Source of the DNA: an uncultured Collinsella sp.
GTDB lineage: Bacteria > Actinomycetota > Coriobacteriia > Coriobacteriales > Coriobacteriaceae
Assembly (NCBI GenBank): GCA_900545615.1
Contig: UQZM01000032.1
Coordinates: 1-23,791, forward strand
Direction of reading: 5' to 3'
Length of the DNA stretch: 23,791 nt
Shown: piece after piece, positions 13,321-20,400 of the stretch
How positions within the stretch are numbered: position 1 is the stretch's first letter
Layout of the letters: the number at the start of each line of letters is the position of its first letter
Made by a program: the position numbers and the translations under genes
The notes under the pieces: generated by a model
The model's input: the letters and a program-made list of their open reading frames with translations, nothing else
What the model was told of the DNA's origin: nothing
The model's database searches: none

Positions 13321-13371
13321 AGAAAAACGACGAGTCCCGGGCGCAATGCCGTTGCGTTCCGGGCCCCGTCG
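13321..13371 (-). terminator. Factor-independent terminator of parE-parC
   Basis: On the minus strand a long interrupted stem runs from CGACG through CCCGG and CGCAA to TTGCG, CCGGG and CGTCG (13328-13371 on the plus strand), followed at once by TTTTT. It ends the topoisomerase transcript about 40 bp after the parC stop. Confidence 0.85.
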
Positions 13372-13408
13372 CTTTGCGAAGTATCTAACGATCTCGTTGC
13401 CGTGGTAC

Positions 13409-15649
13409 CTAGTCAAACAGACTCGGCATGTCGTTTTCCTTCATGAGGGCACCGGCGGAGGGTAGGGTCTGCGCGGTGAACTTTTCGGCTGAGACGCCGG
13501 CGCCGAGGATTTCCTCGGTTGTGCCGACGGTGGTGACCGAGCGGCCCTTCTTGGCGGTAAAGGCCTGGACGCCTTGCGTGTTGGTGGTCGTCTTGGTCTT
13601 GAGCAGCGACGTGTTGAAGTTCATCAGGCGGTAGTCGCTCGAGACCAGCGCGATGTCGCGGTCCTCCTTGAGCACCTGGGCATACAGCAGCTTGCTGCCG
13701 CCGTAGATGGCGTTCTTAAGGCGCTTGCGGTTGGTCTTGGTGACGTATCCAGAAAGCGCGACGCGCACCACGCGGCCGTTCTCAAAGACGAACAACACGT
13801 CGGCCTTGTAGTCATCGGGGTCGATGACCCAGATGACGCTCTCGTCGGGTTCCATCTCAAGATCGGTCGGCAGGTACGAGCCCAGCTGGGCCGACTTGGT
13901 GTCCTCAAACGCGGCAACCTTGCACTTGTACACCTGGCTCTTGTTGGTAAACACGAGCAGCTCGTGCGTGTTGGAGGACGGGAACTCGATAAAGGGTTTG
14001 TCACCGTCCTTGTACTTGAGCGTGGTCGCCTTCTTGAGCACGCGGTCCGTCATCTTTTTGAGATAGCCATCGCGCGAGAGCATGATGGTGACCGGGTACT
14101 CCTCGACCTCGGGCTCCAAGCTTACCTCAATAACCTCGTGGGGCTCAATCCTGCCCGTGCGGCGCGGCATCACGTACTTCTTGTTGACCGCGGCCAGCTC
14201 GTCGCTGATGACCTTCTTGATGTTCTCCTCGCTGGAGAGGATCTCCTCAAGCTCGGCGATCTCACCCTCGAGCTTAGCGATGTCCTTGGTGCGGTTGAGG
14301 ATGTACTCCTCGTTGATGTTGCGGAGCTTAAGTTCGGCAACAAATTCGGCCTGGGTCTCGTCGATGTCGAAACCCTTCATAAGGTTGGGCACGACCTCGG
14401 CTTCGAGCTTGGTGCCGCGGATGATGGCGATGGCCTTGTCGATGTCGAGCAAGATTGCCTCGAGGCCGTGCAGCAGGTGCAGGCGCTCGGACTTTTTGCC
14501 CAGGTCAAAGTTAATGCGGCGACGCGTGGATTCAATACGCCACTTGACCCACTCGTGCAAGATCTGGCGCACGCCCATAACACGGGGATAGCCGTCGACC
14601 AGCACGTTGAAGTTGCATGAGAACGAATCCTGCAGCGTGGTCGAGCGATAGAGCTTGGCCATGAGCTTGTCGGGGTCGACGCCGCGCTTAAGGTCGATGG
14701 CGATGCGCAAACCCGAGAGGTCGGTTTCGTCGCGGATGTCGGCAATCTCCTTGACCTTGCCCTCTTTGGAGAGCTTGACGATGCGCTCGATAATGACATC
14801 GGTCTTGGTGGTGTAGGGGATCTCGTAGACCTCGATGATGCGCTCTTCGGGAATCCAGCGCCAGCGGGAGCGGATCTGGAAGCTGCCCAGGCCGGTCTCG
14901 ACGATCTTCTCCATCTCCTCGCGGCGATAGATGATCTCGCCGCCGGTCGAGAAGTCGGGCATGGGCATGTACTCGAGCAGGTCGCAGTCGGGATCCTGCA
15001 GGTAGTGCATCGTGGCGGTGCAGACCTCGTTGAGGTTGAAACCGCAGATGTCGGACGCCATGGCGACGCCGATACCCTTGTTGGCCGAGACGAGGATGTT
15101 GGGGAACGTGGTGGGCAGCAGGCGCGGTTCCTTCATAGCGCCGTCGTAGCTGTCAACGAAGTCGACCGGGTCCTTATCGATGTCTTTGAAGATCTCGGCG
15201 CTAATGGGGGAGAGCTTGGCCTCGGTATAACGCGAGGCGGCGTAGCTCAGGTCGCCCGAATAGTACTTGCCAAAGTTGCCCTTCGACTCCACGAAGGGGG
15301 CAAGCAGCGCCTCATTGCCGGTTGCCAGACGCACCATCGTCTCGTAGATCGCGGCGTCGCCGTGCGGGTTGAGCTTCATGGTCTGGCCCACGATGTTGGC
15401 GCTCTTCTGGCGCTCGCCCTTGAGCAGGCCCATCTTGTACATGGTGTAGAGCAACTTGCGGTGCGAGGGCTTAAAGCCGTCGATCTCGGGGAACGCACGC
15501 GAAACGTTGACGCTCATAGCGTAGGGCATGTAGTTGACCTCGAGCGTCTGCGTGATCGGCTGATCGGTGACCTCGGAGTGCAGGCCGATGACGTTCTCGG
15601 CGTTAACCTGCTTTTTCTTTGGCTGGTTCTTCGTCTTCTTCTTTGCCAC
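13409..15649 (-). CDS. parC: Type IIA topoisomerase A subunit (topoisomerase IV ParC-like)
   Basis: 746 residues from a GTG at 15647-15649 with AGAGGA upstream. The breakage-reunion domain is complete: EIDGFKPSHRKLLYTMY, NPHGDAAIYETMVRLA, and the catalytic Arg140-Tyr141 in AASRYTEAKLS. A coiled-coil follows (about 440-480), then a C-terminal beta-pinwheel of about 240 residues; the GyrA box QRRGGKG is absent, so it acts more likely as a decatenase (topoisomerase IV) than as a gyrase. In the quinolone pocket the serine equivalent to GyrA Ser83/ParC Ser80 is Ala99, while the acidic partner is Glu103. It follows the B subunit by 45 bp. A lysine-rich N-terminus (KKKTKNQPKKK) is notable. Confidence 0.9.
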   Translation of the reverse strand: MAKKKTKNQPKKKQVNAENVIGLHSEVTDQPITQTLEVNYMPYAMSVNVSRAFPEIDGFKPSHRKLLYTMYKMGLLKGERQKSANIVGQTMKLNPHGDAAIYETMVRLATGNEALLAPFVESKGNFGKYYSGDLSYAASRYTEAKLSPISAEIFKDIDKDPVDFVDSYDGAMKEPRLLPTTFPNILVSANKGIGVAMASDICGFNLNEVCTATMHYLQDPDCDLLEYMPMPDFSTGGEIIYRREEMEKIVETGLGSFQIRSRWRWIPEERIIEVYEIPYTTKTDVIIERIVKLSKEGKVKEIADIRDETDLSGLRIAIDLKRGVDPDKLMAKLYRSTTLQDSFSCNFNVLVDGYPRVMGVRQILHEWVKWRIESTRRRINFDLGKKSERLHLLHGLEAILLDIDKAIAIIRGTKLEAEVVPNLMKGFDIDETQAEFVAELKLRNINEEYILNRTKDIAKLEGEIAELEEILSSEENIKKVISDELAAVNKKYVMPRRTGRIEPHEVIEVSLEPEVEEYPVTIMLSRDGYLKKMTDRVLKKATTLKYKDGDKPFIEFPSSNTHELLVFTNKSQVYKCKVAAFEDTKSAQLGSYLPTDLEMEPDESVIWVIDPDDYKADVLFVFENGRVVRVALSGYVTKTNRKRLKNAIYGGSKLLYAQVLKEDRDIALVSSDYRLMNFNTSLLKTKTTTNTQGVQAFTAKKGRSVTTVGTTEEILGAGVSAEKFTAQTLPSAGALMKENDMPSLFD

Positions 15650-15694
15650 GATTTCCTCTTGAACTTCTTATGGGCCGTCGTTATCGATTTGCTG

Positions 15695-17692
15695 CTATTG
15701 CAGGTCCAGCTGGTCCAGGTATTCCTTGCCGTGCTCGGAGATATGGCGCTTGCGGCCCGCCTCGTCGTTGCCCAGCAACAGGTTGAACATGGTCTCCATC
15801 TTGGTGACGTCCTCGGGCTCAACCTTGATCAGGCGACGCGTCTCGGGGTTCATGGTGGTGAGCCACATCATGTCCGGGTCGTTCTCACCAAGACCCTTGG
15901 AGCGGTTGATGGAGCACTTTTGATCGCCGATCTCTTTGAGGATGCCGTTCTTCTCGAGCTCGGTGTAGGCAAAGTAGGTCTTTTCTTTGCAGTTGATCTC
16001 GTAGAGCGGCGACTCGGCGATATACACGTAGCCTTTGTCGATAAGCGTGGGCACCAGGCGGTAGAGCATGGTGAGCACGAGCGTGCGGATGTGGTAACCG
16101 TCGACGTCGGCGTCCGTACAGATGATGACCTTGTTCCAGTTGAGGTTGTCTAGGTCGAAGGCACCAAGGTTCTTGATGCGCTTGTCTTTGATCTCCACGC
16201 CGCAGCCCAGCACGCGCATGAGGTCCATGATGATGTCGGACTTAAAGATGCGCGGGTAGTCCTCTTTCAGGCAGTTGAGGATCTTGCCTCGGACGGGCAT
16301 AACACCTTGGAACTCGGCATCGCGCGAGGTGCGGATGGCGCCTGCTGCCGAGTCGCCCTCTACGATGTAGATCTCGCGACGGTCCTTGTCCTTGGAGCGG
16401 CAGTCGATGAACTTCTGCACGCGGTTGGCCATGTCGGTCTTCTGCTGCAGGTTGGTTTTGATGCTCTGGCGCGTCTTCTCGGCGTTCTCACGCGAGCGCT
16501 TGTTGATGAGCACCTGCTCCATGATCTTGTTGGCAGCGTCTTTATTCTCGATCAAGTAGGTCGAGAGGCGCTCCTTAAAGAAGGCCGTCATGGCCTGCTG
16601 GATAAAGCGGTTATTGATGGCCTTCTTGGTCTGGTTCTCGTAGGACGTCTGGGTGGAGAAGCAGTTGGTCACCAGCACCAGACAGTCCTGGACGTCCTGC
16701 CATTTGATGCCGCTCTCGTTTTTGTTGTACTTGCCCTGTTGCTTAATGTAAGCATCGATGGCGCTGGTCAGAGCACTGCGGGCCGCCTTCTCGGGCGAGC
16801 CGCCGTTCTCGAGCCATGACGAGTTGTGGTAGTACTCCTGCATCATGAAGGTGCGCGAGAAGCACATGCACGCGGTGATCTTGACGTTGTAGTCGGGCAG
16901 GTCCTCGCGGTCGCGACCGCGGCGGTCGGCCTCGATAAAGAAGGGCTCGGTAAGGTAGTCGGTACCGACCTTCTCGAGCACGTAGTCCTCGATGCCCTTG
17001 GGATAGCAGAAGTCCTCTTCGGAGAACTCGCCGTCGTCGCCCTCGATGCGCAGGCGGAAGGTCACGTTGGCGTTGACCACGGCCTGGCGGCGCATGGTCT
17101 CGCGATACCACTCGTGGGGGATGCTGATCGAGGTAAAGACCTCAAGATCGGGGCGCCACTTGATGGTGGTACCAGTGCGGTCCTCATCGCTGGGCTCAAT
17201 CTCGAGTGCCTTCTTTTTGGCGCCGACGACCTTGCCCTTTTTAAAGTGCAGGGAGTATTTGTTGCCATCGCGCCAGACCGTGACATCCATGTATTCGGAG
17301 GCGTATTGGGTCGCGCACGAGCCCAGGCCGTTGGTGCCGAGCGAGAAGTCGTAGTCACCGCCCTGGTTGTTGTTGTATTTGCCGCCGGCATAGAGCTCGC
17401 AGAAGACGAGCTCCCAGTTAAAGCGCTTCTCGGAAGGGTTCCAGTCGAGCGGGCAGCCGCGGCCGTTGTCCTCTACCTGAATGGAGCCATCGCGAAAGGC
17501 GGTAAGGGTGATGAGCTTGCCGTAGCCCTGGCGCGCCTCGTCAACGGCGTTGGACAGGATCTCGAAGGCAGCATGCGCGCAGCCATCGAGTCCGTCCGAG
17601 CCAAAGATGACGGCGGGGCGCAGGCGTACGCGCTCTTCGTCCTTGAGCTGGCGGATACTGTCGTTACCATAGTTTGCGGTGTTTTTTGCCAT
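15695..17692 (-). CDS. parE: Type IIA topoisomerase B subunit (topoisomerase IV ParE-like)
   Basis: 665 residues. The GHKL ATPase has FEILSNAVDEA (Glu44, Asn48), DNGRG (75-79), the lid LGTNGLGSCATQ (118-129, unlike the common GLHGVG) and RTGTTIKW (172-179). The transducer follows, then the Toprim domain with EGDSA (445-449) and DADVDG (527-532). PVRGKILN at 466-473 carries Arg where E. coli GyrB has Lys447. Length and lack of the large GyrB insertion fit ParE. Spacing at the start is odd: AAAGGAG lies 17 bases before ATG 17692, with only weak GAGAG closer. It is the first gene of the parE-parC unit and its upstream region holds an SOS-box-like palindrome. Confidence 0.9.
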   Translation of the reverse strand: MAKNTANYGNDSIRQLKDEERVRLRPAVIFGSDGLDGCAHAAFEILSNAVDEARQGYGKLITLTAFRDGSIQVEDNGRGCPLDWNPSEKRFNWELVFCELYAGGKYNNNQGGDYDFSLGTNGLGSCATQYASEYMDVTVWRDGNKYSLHFKKGKVVGAKKKALEIEPSDEDRTGTTIKWRPDLEVFTSISIPHEWYRETMRRQAVVNANVTFRLRIEGDDGEFSEEDFCYPKGIEDYVLEKVGTDYLTEPFFIEADRRGRDREDLPDYNVKITACMCFSRTFMMQEYYHNSSWLENGGSPEKAARSALTSAIDAYIKQQGKYNKNESGIKWQDVQDCLVLVTNCFSTQTSYENQTKKAINNRFIQQAMTAFFKERLSTYLIENKDAANKIMEQVLINKRSRENAEKTRQSIKTNLQQKTDMANRVQKFIDCRSKDKDRREIYIVEGDSAAGAIRTSRDAEFQGVMPVRGKILNCLKEDYPRIFKSDIIMDLMRVLGCGVEIKDKRIKNLGAFDLDNLNWNKVIICTDADVDGYHIRTLVLTMLYRLVPTLIDKGYVYIAESPLYEINCKEKTYFAYTELEKNGILKEIGDQKCSINRSKGLGENDPDMMWLTTMNPETRRLIKVEPEDVTKMETMFNLLLGNDEAGRKRHISEHGKEYLDQLDLQ

Positions 17693-17746
17693 ACTCGCTC
17701 TCTCGGTGCTCCTTTGCTGCGTTTAAGTCATATAGATAGTCAAGGT

Positions 17747-17775
17747 AGCATAGCCCAGCCCGTAGGCAATTCCAA
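17747..17775 (-). promoter_or_regulatory. Promoter of parE-parC
   Basis: On the minus strand TTGGAA (17770-17775) and TATGCT (17747-17752) are 17 bp apart, placing the start about 45-50 bp before the parE ATG. It is the best sigma-A match in the interval. Confidence 0.5.
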
Positions 17776-17790
17776 CCAACACGAAATCCA

Positions 17791-17806
17791 TCGAACAATC
17801 GTTCGA
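17791..17806. promoter_or_regulatory. SOS-box-like palindrome (LexA site candidate)
   Basis: TCGAAC-AATC-GTTCGA is a perfect match to the actinobacterial LexA box TCGAAC-N4-GTTCGA described for mycobacteria, and the surrounding A and T extend the dyad to 7-bp arms. It lies about 100 bp before parE and 15 bp upstream of the predicted -35 box, so its position is a little distant for classic repression. Confidence 0.6.
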
Positions 17807-17849
17807 TTAGATAATGAATGCTTGGAATGCGGGAGAGACCTGTCCTGTC

Positions 17850-19232
17850 CTATCCAAACATCTGCGGCAGGTCGATGAAGACGGTTCGATCGCTTTCGCC
17901 AGCTTCGAAGCCCGAACGGGAGAAGAACCCGTAGCGATGGCACTTGAGCCCCGTTGCCTCAACTTGAGCGATTTCCTCGTCGACCATTTTTTGCGTGACG
18001 GGGGATTTGCGGAACTTTGCTTCGTAGAATGCGTAGCCCTCGGGGTCTTGCGTTACCACATCGAATTCGCCGCTCGCTTTGTTTGCGGGATCGTCGTACC
18101 AGTACTTGCCAATGGCGTCGAAAGCCGGTTCGATCTTGCCGGTCCTGTTTTGCCGCACGAGGTATTGACGGCAGATCTCCTCGAACATATGAGGAACGTA
18201 GTTTTCCTCGAAGTCTTGGGAGACGTGACGATCATAGAAGACTTCCGGGTCGAGCAGCTGACGCGCAGAGGCATTGCGGAAAACGTAGCGATAGTAAAAG
18301 AGCGAAAGCGGATCCACTACAAAGTAGCCAGACTTGCGCTTGTTCGTAGGGTCGTTGATGGGTGCACGCTTTTGGACGATTTCGAGTGACATGAGCTTGT
18401 CGAGCACGTCTGCCATGGCCGGACCGCTCGAGACGTGTGACTGTGCCAGCACGTCCCCCCAACGGGAGTAACCTTGTGCAAGAGCCCCGAAAACTTCGTT
18501 GGCGTTGGTCATCTTCGAGATCTCGGCGTTGAGATAGGACGGCACCTCGCTTTCTAAGCGTGCGCCAGGTTCCGTGACGAGCTCGATGATGTTGTCGCGT
18601 ACGCTTTGGGATTGATCGATGAGGCGATTGTAAAAGGGGATGCCGCCAAAAACGCTATAGAGCCGCACCTTGTCCTCGGGCGAGAACGCGGGATAGAACT
18701 TCGCAGCGTCAAAGTAGTCCATGGGCTTAAGCTCAAGCGCGAGATCAATTCGCCCGTAGAGGGGGCTCTCATGCTCGATGAGGGATTTCATAATCTCAAC
18801 GTAGGAGCCGCACAGGACAATGTTTAAACGTGAGTCTTCCCTGTGAGCGTCGATTGAGGTCTGGAGAATGCTGTCTAAGCCTTTAACCGCATCTCTCAAG
18901 TAGGGGTATTCGTCGAGAACAAGGGTAACGTTCTTGTCTTTGGCTTGGACAAACAGAAATTCGATGAGCTCGCGGATGCCTGTGAAGGCGAGCGGAGGAA
19001 AGCTCAGCGCTTCAGCAACAAGGGCGGACAGACTCTCTAGGTTGTCTGCCTCGGAGGTTTGGCGGCACTCGTAATAGACCGTTGCGACGTCCGGCAAATC
19101 GGTTAGCGCCTGCTTGATGAGCTCACTTTTTCCGACGCGACGTCTGCCGTAAATGAGAACATTGCGCTGCTCGGGTGCTTTGAGCGTTTTCTTAATACGG
19201 GCGAGCTCACGCTCCCTGCCAATGAATTCCAC
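17850..19232 (-). CDS. AAA ATPase with C-terminal nuclease-like domain (DUF234 type)
   Basis: 460 residues from a GTG at 19230-19232, with AAGGAA nine bases upstream. The N-terminus MEFIGRERELARIKK is the family's opening; Walker A is GRRRVGKS (29-36) and Walker B VTLVLDEYPYL (102-112). A winged helix lies at about 245-300 (ALAQGYSRWGDVLAQ, DVLDKLMSLEIVQK). The C-terminal part has GEFDVV (388-393) and FYEAKF (402-407), a PD-(D/E)xK-type arrangement with Asp391, Glu404 and Lys406. This is the archaeal-type ATPase/DUF234 group, of unknown role, common and variable in gut Actinobacteria and Bacteroidota. Its promoter is framed by extensive inverted repeats, suggesting tight autoregulation. Confidence 0.85.
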   Translation of the reverse strand: MEFIGRERELARIKKTLKAPEQRNVLIYGRRRVGKSELIKQALTDLPDVATVYYECRQTSEADNLESLSALVAEALSFPPLAFTGIRELIEFLFVQAKDKNVTLVLDEYPYLRDAVKGLDSILQTSIDAHREDSRLNIVLCGSYVEIMKSLIEHESPLYGRIDLALELKPMDYFDAAKFYPAFSPEDKVRLYSVFGGIPFYNRLIDQSQSVRDNIIELVTEPGARLESEVPSYLNAEISKMTNANEVFGALAQGYSRWGDVLAQSHVSSGPAMADVLDKLMSLEIVQKRAPINDPTNKRKSGYFVVDPLSLFYYRYVFRNASARQLLDPEVFYDRHVSQDFEENYVPHMFEEICRQYLVRQNRTGKIEPAFDAIGKYWYDDPANKASGEFDVVTQDPEGYAFYEAKFRKSPVTQKMVDEEIAQVEATGLKCHRYGFFSRSGFEAGESDRTVFIDLPQMFG

Positions 19233-19340
19233 TTACTCGGTTCCTTCCGACTCGGTTTTGTCCGAGTTAATTGTATCGCATGAATCGGTTTATGCTCGAG
19301 TTTACTCGGACAAAACCGAGTCGGTTCTGACCGAGTAAGT
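19231..19340. promoter_or_regulatory. 37-bp inverted repeat framing the ATPase promoter
   Basis: Positions 19231-19267 and 19304-19340 are inverted copies of each other, identical except for a 5-base block; that block in the left copy holds the Shine-Dalgarno sequence of the ATPase. The core arms GACTCGGTTTTGTCCGAGT (19249-19267) and its exact reverse complement (19304-19322) are themselves palindromic (CTCGG-N6-CCGAG). The 36-bp centre contains a minus-strand -10 box TACAAT. The layout suggests operators on both sides of the promoter. Confidence 0.75.
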
Positions 19341-19377
19341 TTGAATAGCGAATTGAAATTGTTATGTCCGCATGGTG

Positions 19378-19470
19378 ATGACAGACATGGTTTTCATAAT
19401 GACAGATATAGTTGACATCTTCTGATGGATGCAATATATTTCTGTCATGTTGCAACGGATATCTGTCCAT
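19378..19470. promoter_or_regulatory. Four operator half-sites around the Xre gene promoter
   Basis: ATGACAGACAT (19378-19388) and ATGACAGATAT (19399-19409) lie upstream, and TCTGTCAT (19441-19448) and ATCTGTCCAT (19461-19470) downstream in the opposite orientation. Spacings are 21 and 22 bp, two helical turns, so all face one side of the DNA. They frame the promoter symmetrically and are probably bound by the Xre protein. Confidence 0.65.
19412..19440 (+). promoter_or_regulatory. Consensus sigma-A promoter of the Xre operon
   Basis: TTGACA (19412-19417) and TATATT (19435-19440) are separated by exactly 17 bp, the best promoter in the window. Transcription would begin near 19447, about 42 bases before the Xre start codon. 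Confidence 0.85.
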
Positions 19471-19488
19471 TACTACGAAAGGAACTCC

Positions 19489-19719
19489 ATGCCGGGCAAA
19501 AAGAACCTCCGCATGAAGGCGGCGCGCGCGGCGGCTGGCCTTTCGCAAGCTGACTTGGCCGAGGCCGTGGGCGTTACGCGCCAGACCATCGGCCTGATCG
19601 AGGCGGGCGGCTACAACCCCACGCTCAATTTGTGCGTGGCAATCTGTAAAGCGCTACGCGTTACGTTGAACGACTTGTTTTGGGAAGACGAGAACGACGT
19701 CGACCCTGACGCTCTTTAG
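19489..19719 (+). CDS. Xre-family helix-turn-helix regulator
   Basis: 76 residues, essentially one HTH_3 domain: LRMKAARAAAGLSQADLAEAVGVTRQTIGLIEAGGYNPTLNLCVAICKALRVTLNDLFW. ATG 19489 has AAAGGA five bases upstream; the longer open frame from 19429 lies in the operator region. Small Xre proteins of this type (YgzD/YozG-like) are usually encoded with a membrane protein, as here. It probably represses its own promoter through the four flanking half-sites. Confidence 0.88.
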   Translation: MPGKKNLRMKAARAAAGLSQADLAEAVGVTRQTIGLIEAGGYNPTLNLCVAICKALRVTLNDLFWEDENDVDPDAL

Positions 19720-19728
19720 GAGTCCACT

Positions 19729-20313
19729 ATGAAATTTGAAGATTTAAAACTCGTGCAAAAGTGGCGTGAATATGCCGGCCCAAAGGATGAGCGCCTGGAA
19801 GCTGAGAGCGCAAAAATCTACAAGATTGGTTTCGTGCTGCTCTCGTTTGGCATGTTGATGATCTTTTTCTACCAGTTTATAGCTCGACAGGTTGCGTGGG
19901 TTCACAGCGACGCCAGTGAAATGCCGCATGGCTTTGCAACGCCGTTCGAGGCGGCCATGTATTTGTGGCTCGTCCTCGTGATGTTGATTTGCGCAGGACT
20001 GCAAACGCGGAAGGGATATGTCGATACCAATCGTTTTGGGCAAACCGAGCATCTTCCTGCTGGATATTTCCTGCTTGTCAGCGGTCTTAGCGGCGCCGCG
20101 TTTGCGCTTGTTATTGCCGCAATGCGCTGTATCGCTGAGGCGCAGATCGTACCGCTCGAAAGCGTCTTTTGGTTGGCGAACCTGGCCACGGGCGTGTTCT
20201 GCGGTGCGACGATTTTCGCGGCCACGTTTGCTGCCCTGTGCGCAACGTTTTTCACGGCGAAAAGACGCCGTGCCAAGCTCGAGGCAGAACTCGACGACGC
20301 CAGCGATATCTAA
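19729..20313 (+). CDS. Four-helix membrane protein partnered with Xre regulator
   Basis: 194 residues. A cytoplasmic N-terminal helix containing KDERLEAESAKIYKIG leads to four hydrophobic segments (about 31-50, 73-92, 112-132, 144-170) and ends in a charged tail KRRRAKLEAELDDASD. The motif DERxxAxxxKIYKxG is found in small membrane proteins next to Xre genes in Firmicutes and Coriobacteria (DUF6773-like), whose role is unknown. It starts nine bases after the Xre stop with TTAGGAG upstream, so the two are co-translated. A strong terminator follows. Confidence 0.65.
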   Translation: MKFEDLKLVQKWREYAGPKDERLEAESAKIYKIGFVLLSFGMLMIFFYQFIARQVAWVHSDASEMPHGFATPFEAAMYLWLVLVMLICAGLQTRKGYVDTNRFGQTEHLPAGYFLLVSGLSGAAFALVIAAMRCIAEAQIVPLESVFWLANLATGVFCGATIFAATFAALCATFFTAKRRRAKLEAELDDASDI

Positions 20314-20320
20314 TGCGCAA

Positions 20321-20357
20321 GGGGCTGGCTCTGGGATATCAGAGCCAGCCCCTTTTT
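20321..20357 (+). terminator. Strong factor-independent terminator
   Basis: GGGGCTGGCTCTG (20321-20333) and CAGAGCCAGCCCC (20340-20352) form a perfect 13-bp stem with a 6-nt loop, followed by TTTTT. It ends the Xre operon. On the other strand the stem lacks a good T tract, so it may only weakly stop the convergent surface-protein transcript. Confidence 0.92.
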
Positions 20358-20400
20358 GTTCGACGAATAGGGTCAGCGCCGCTCAAAAAGCGGCTGAGAG

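Noticed and set aside
13574..14620. Long plus-strand open frames opposite parC and parE
   Set aside because: They are antisense shadows of GC-rich coding DNA; the minus-strand proteins are complete, conserved topoisomerase subunits.
20378..20394. GCCGCT-CAAAA-AGCGGC hairpin as terminator of the surface protein gene
   Set aside because: No T tract follows on the minus strand; it may assist termination but cannot be claimed.
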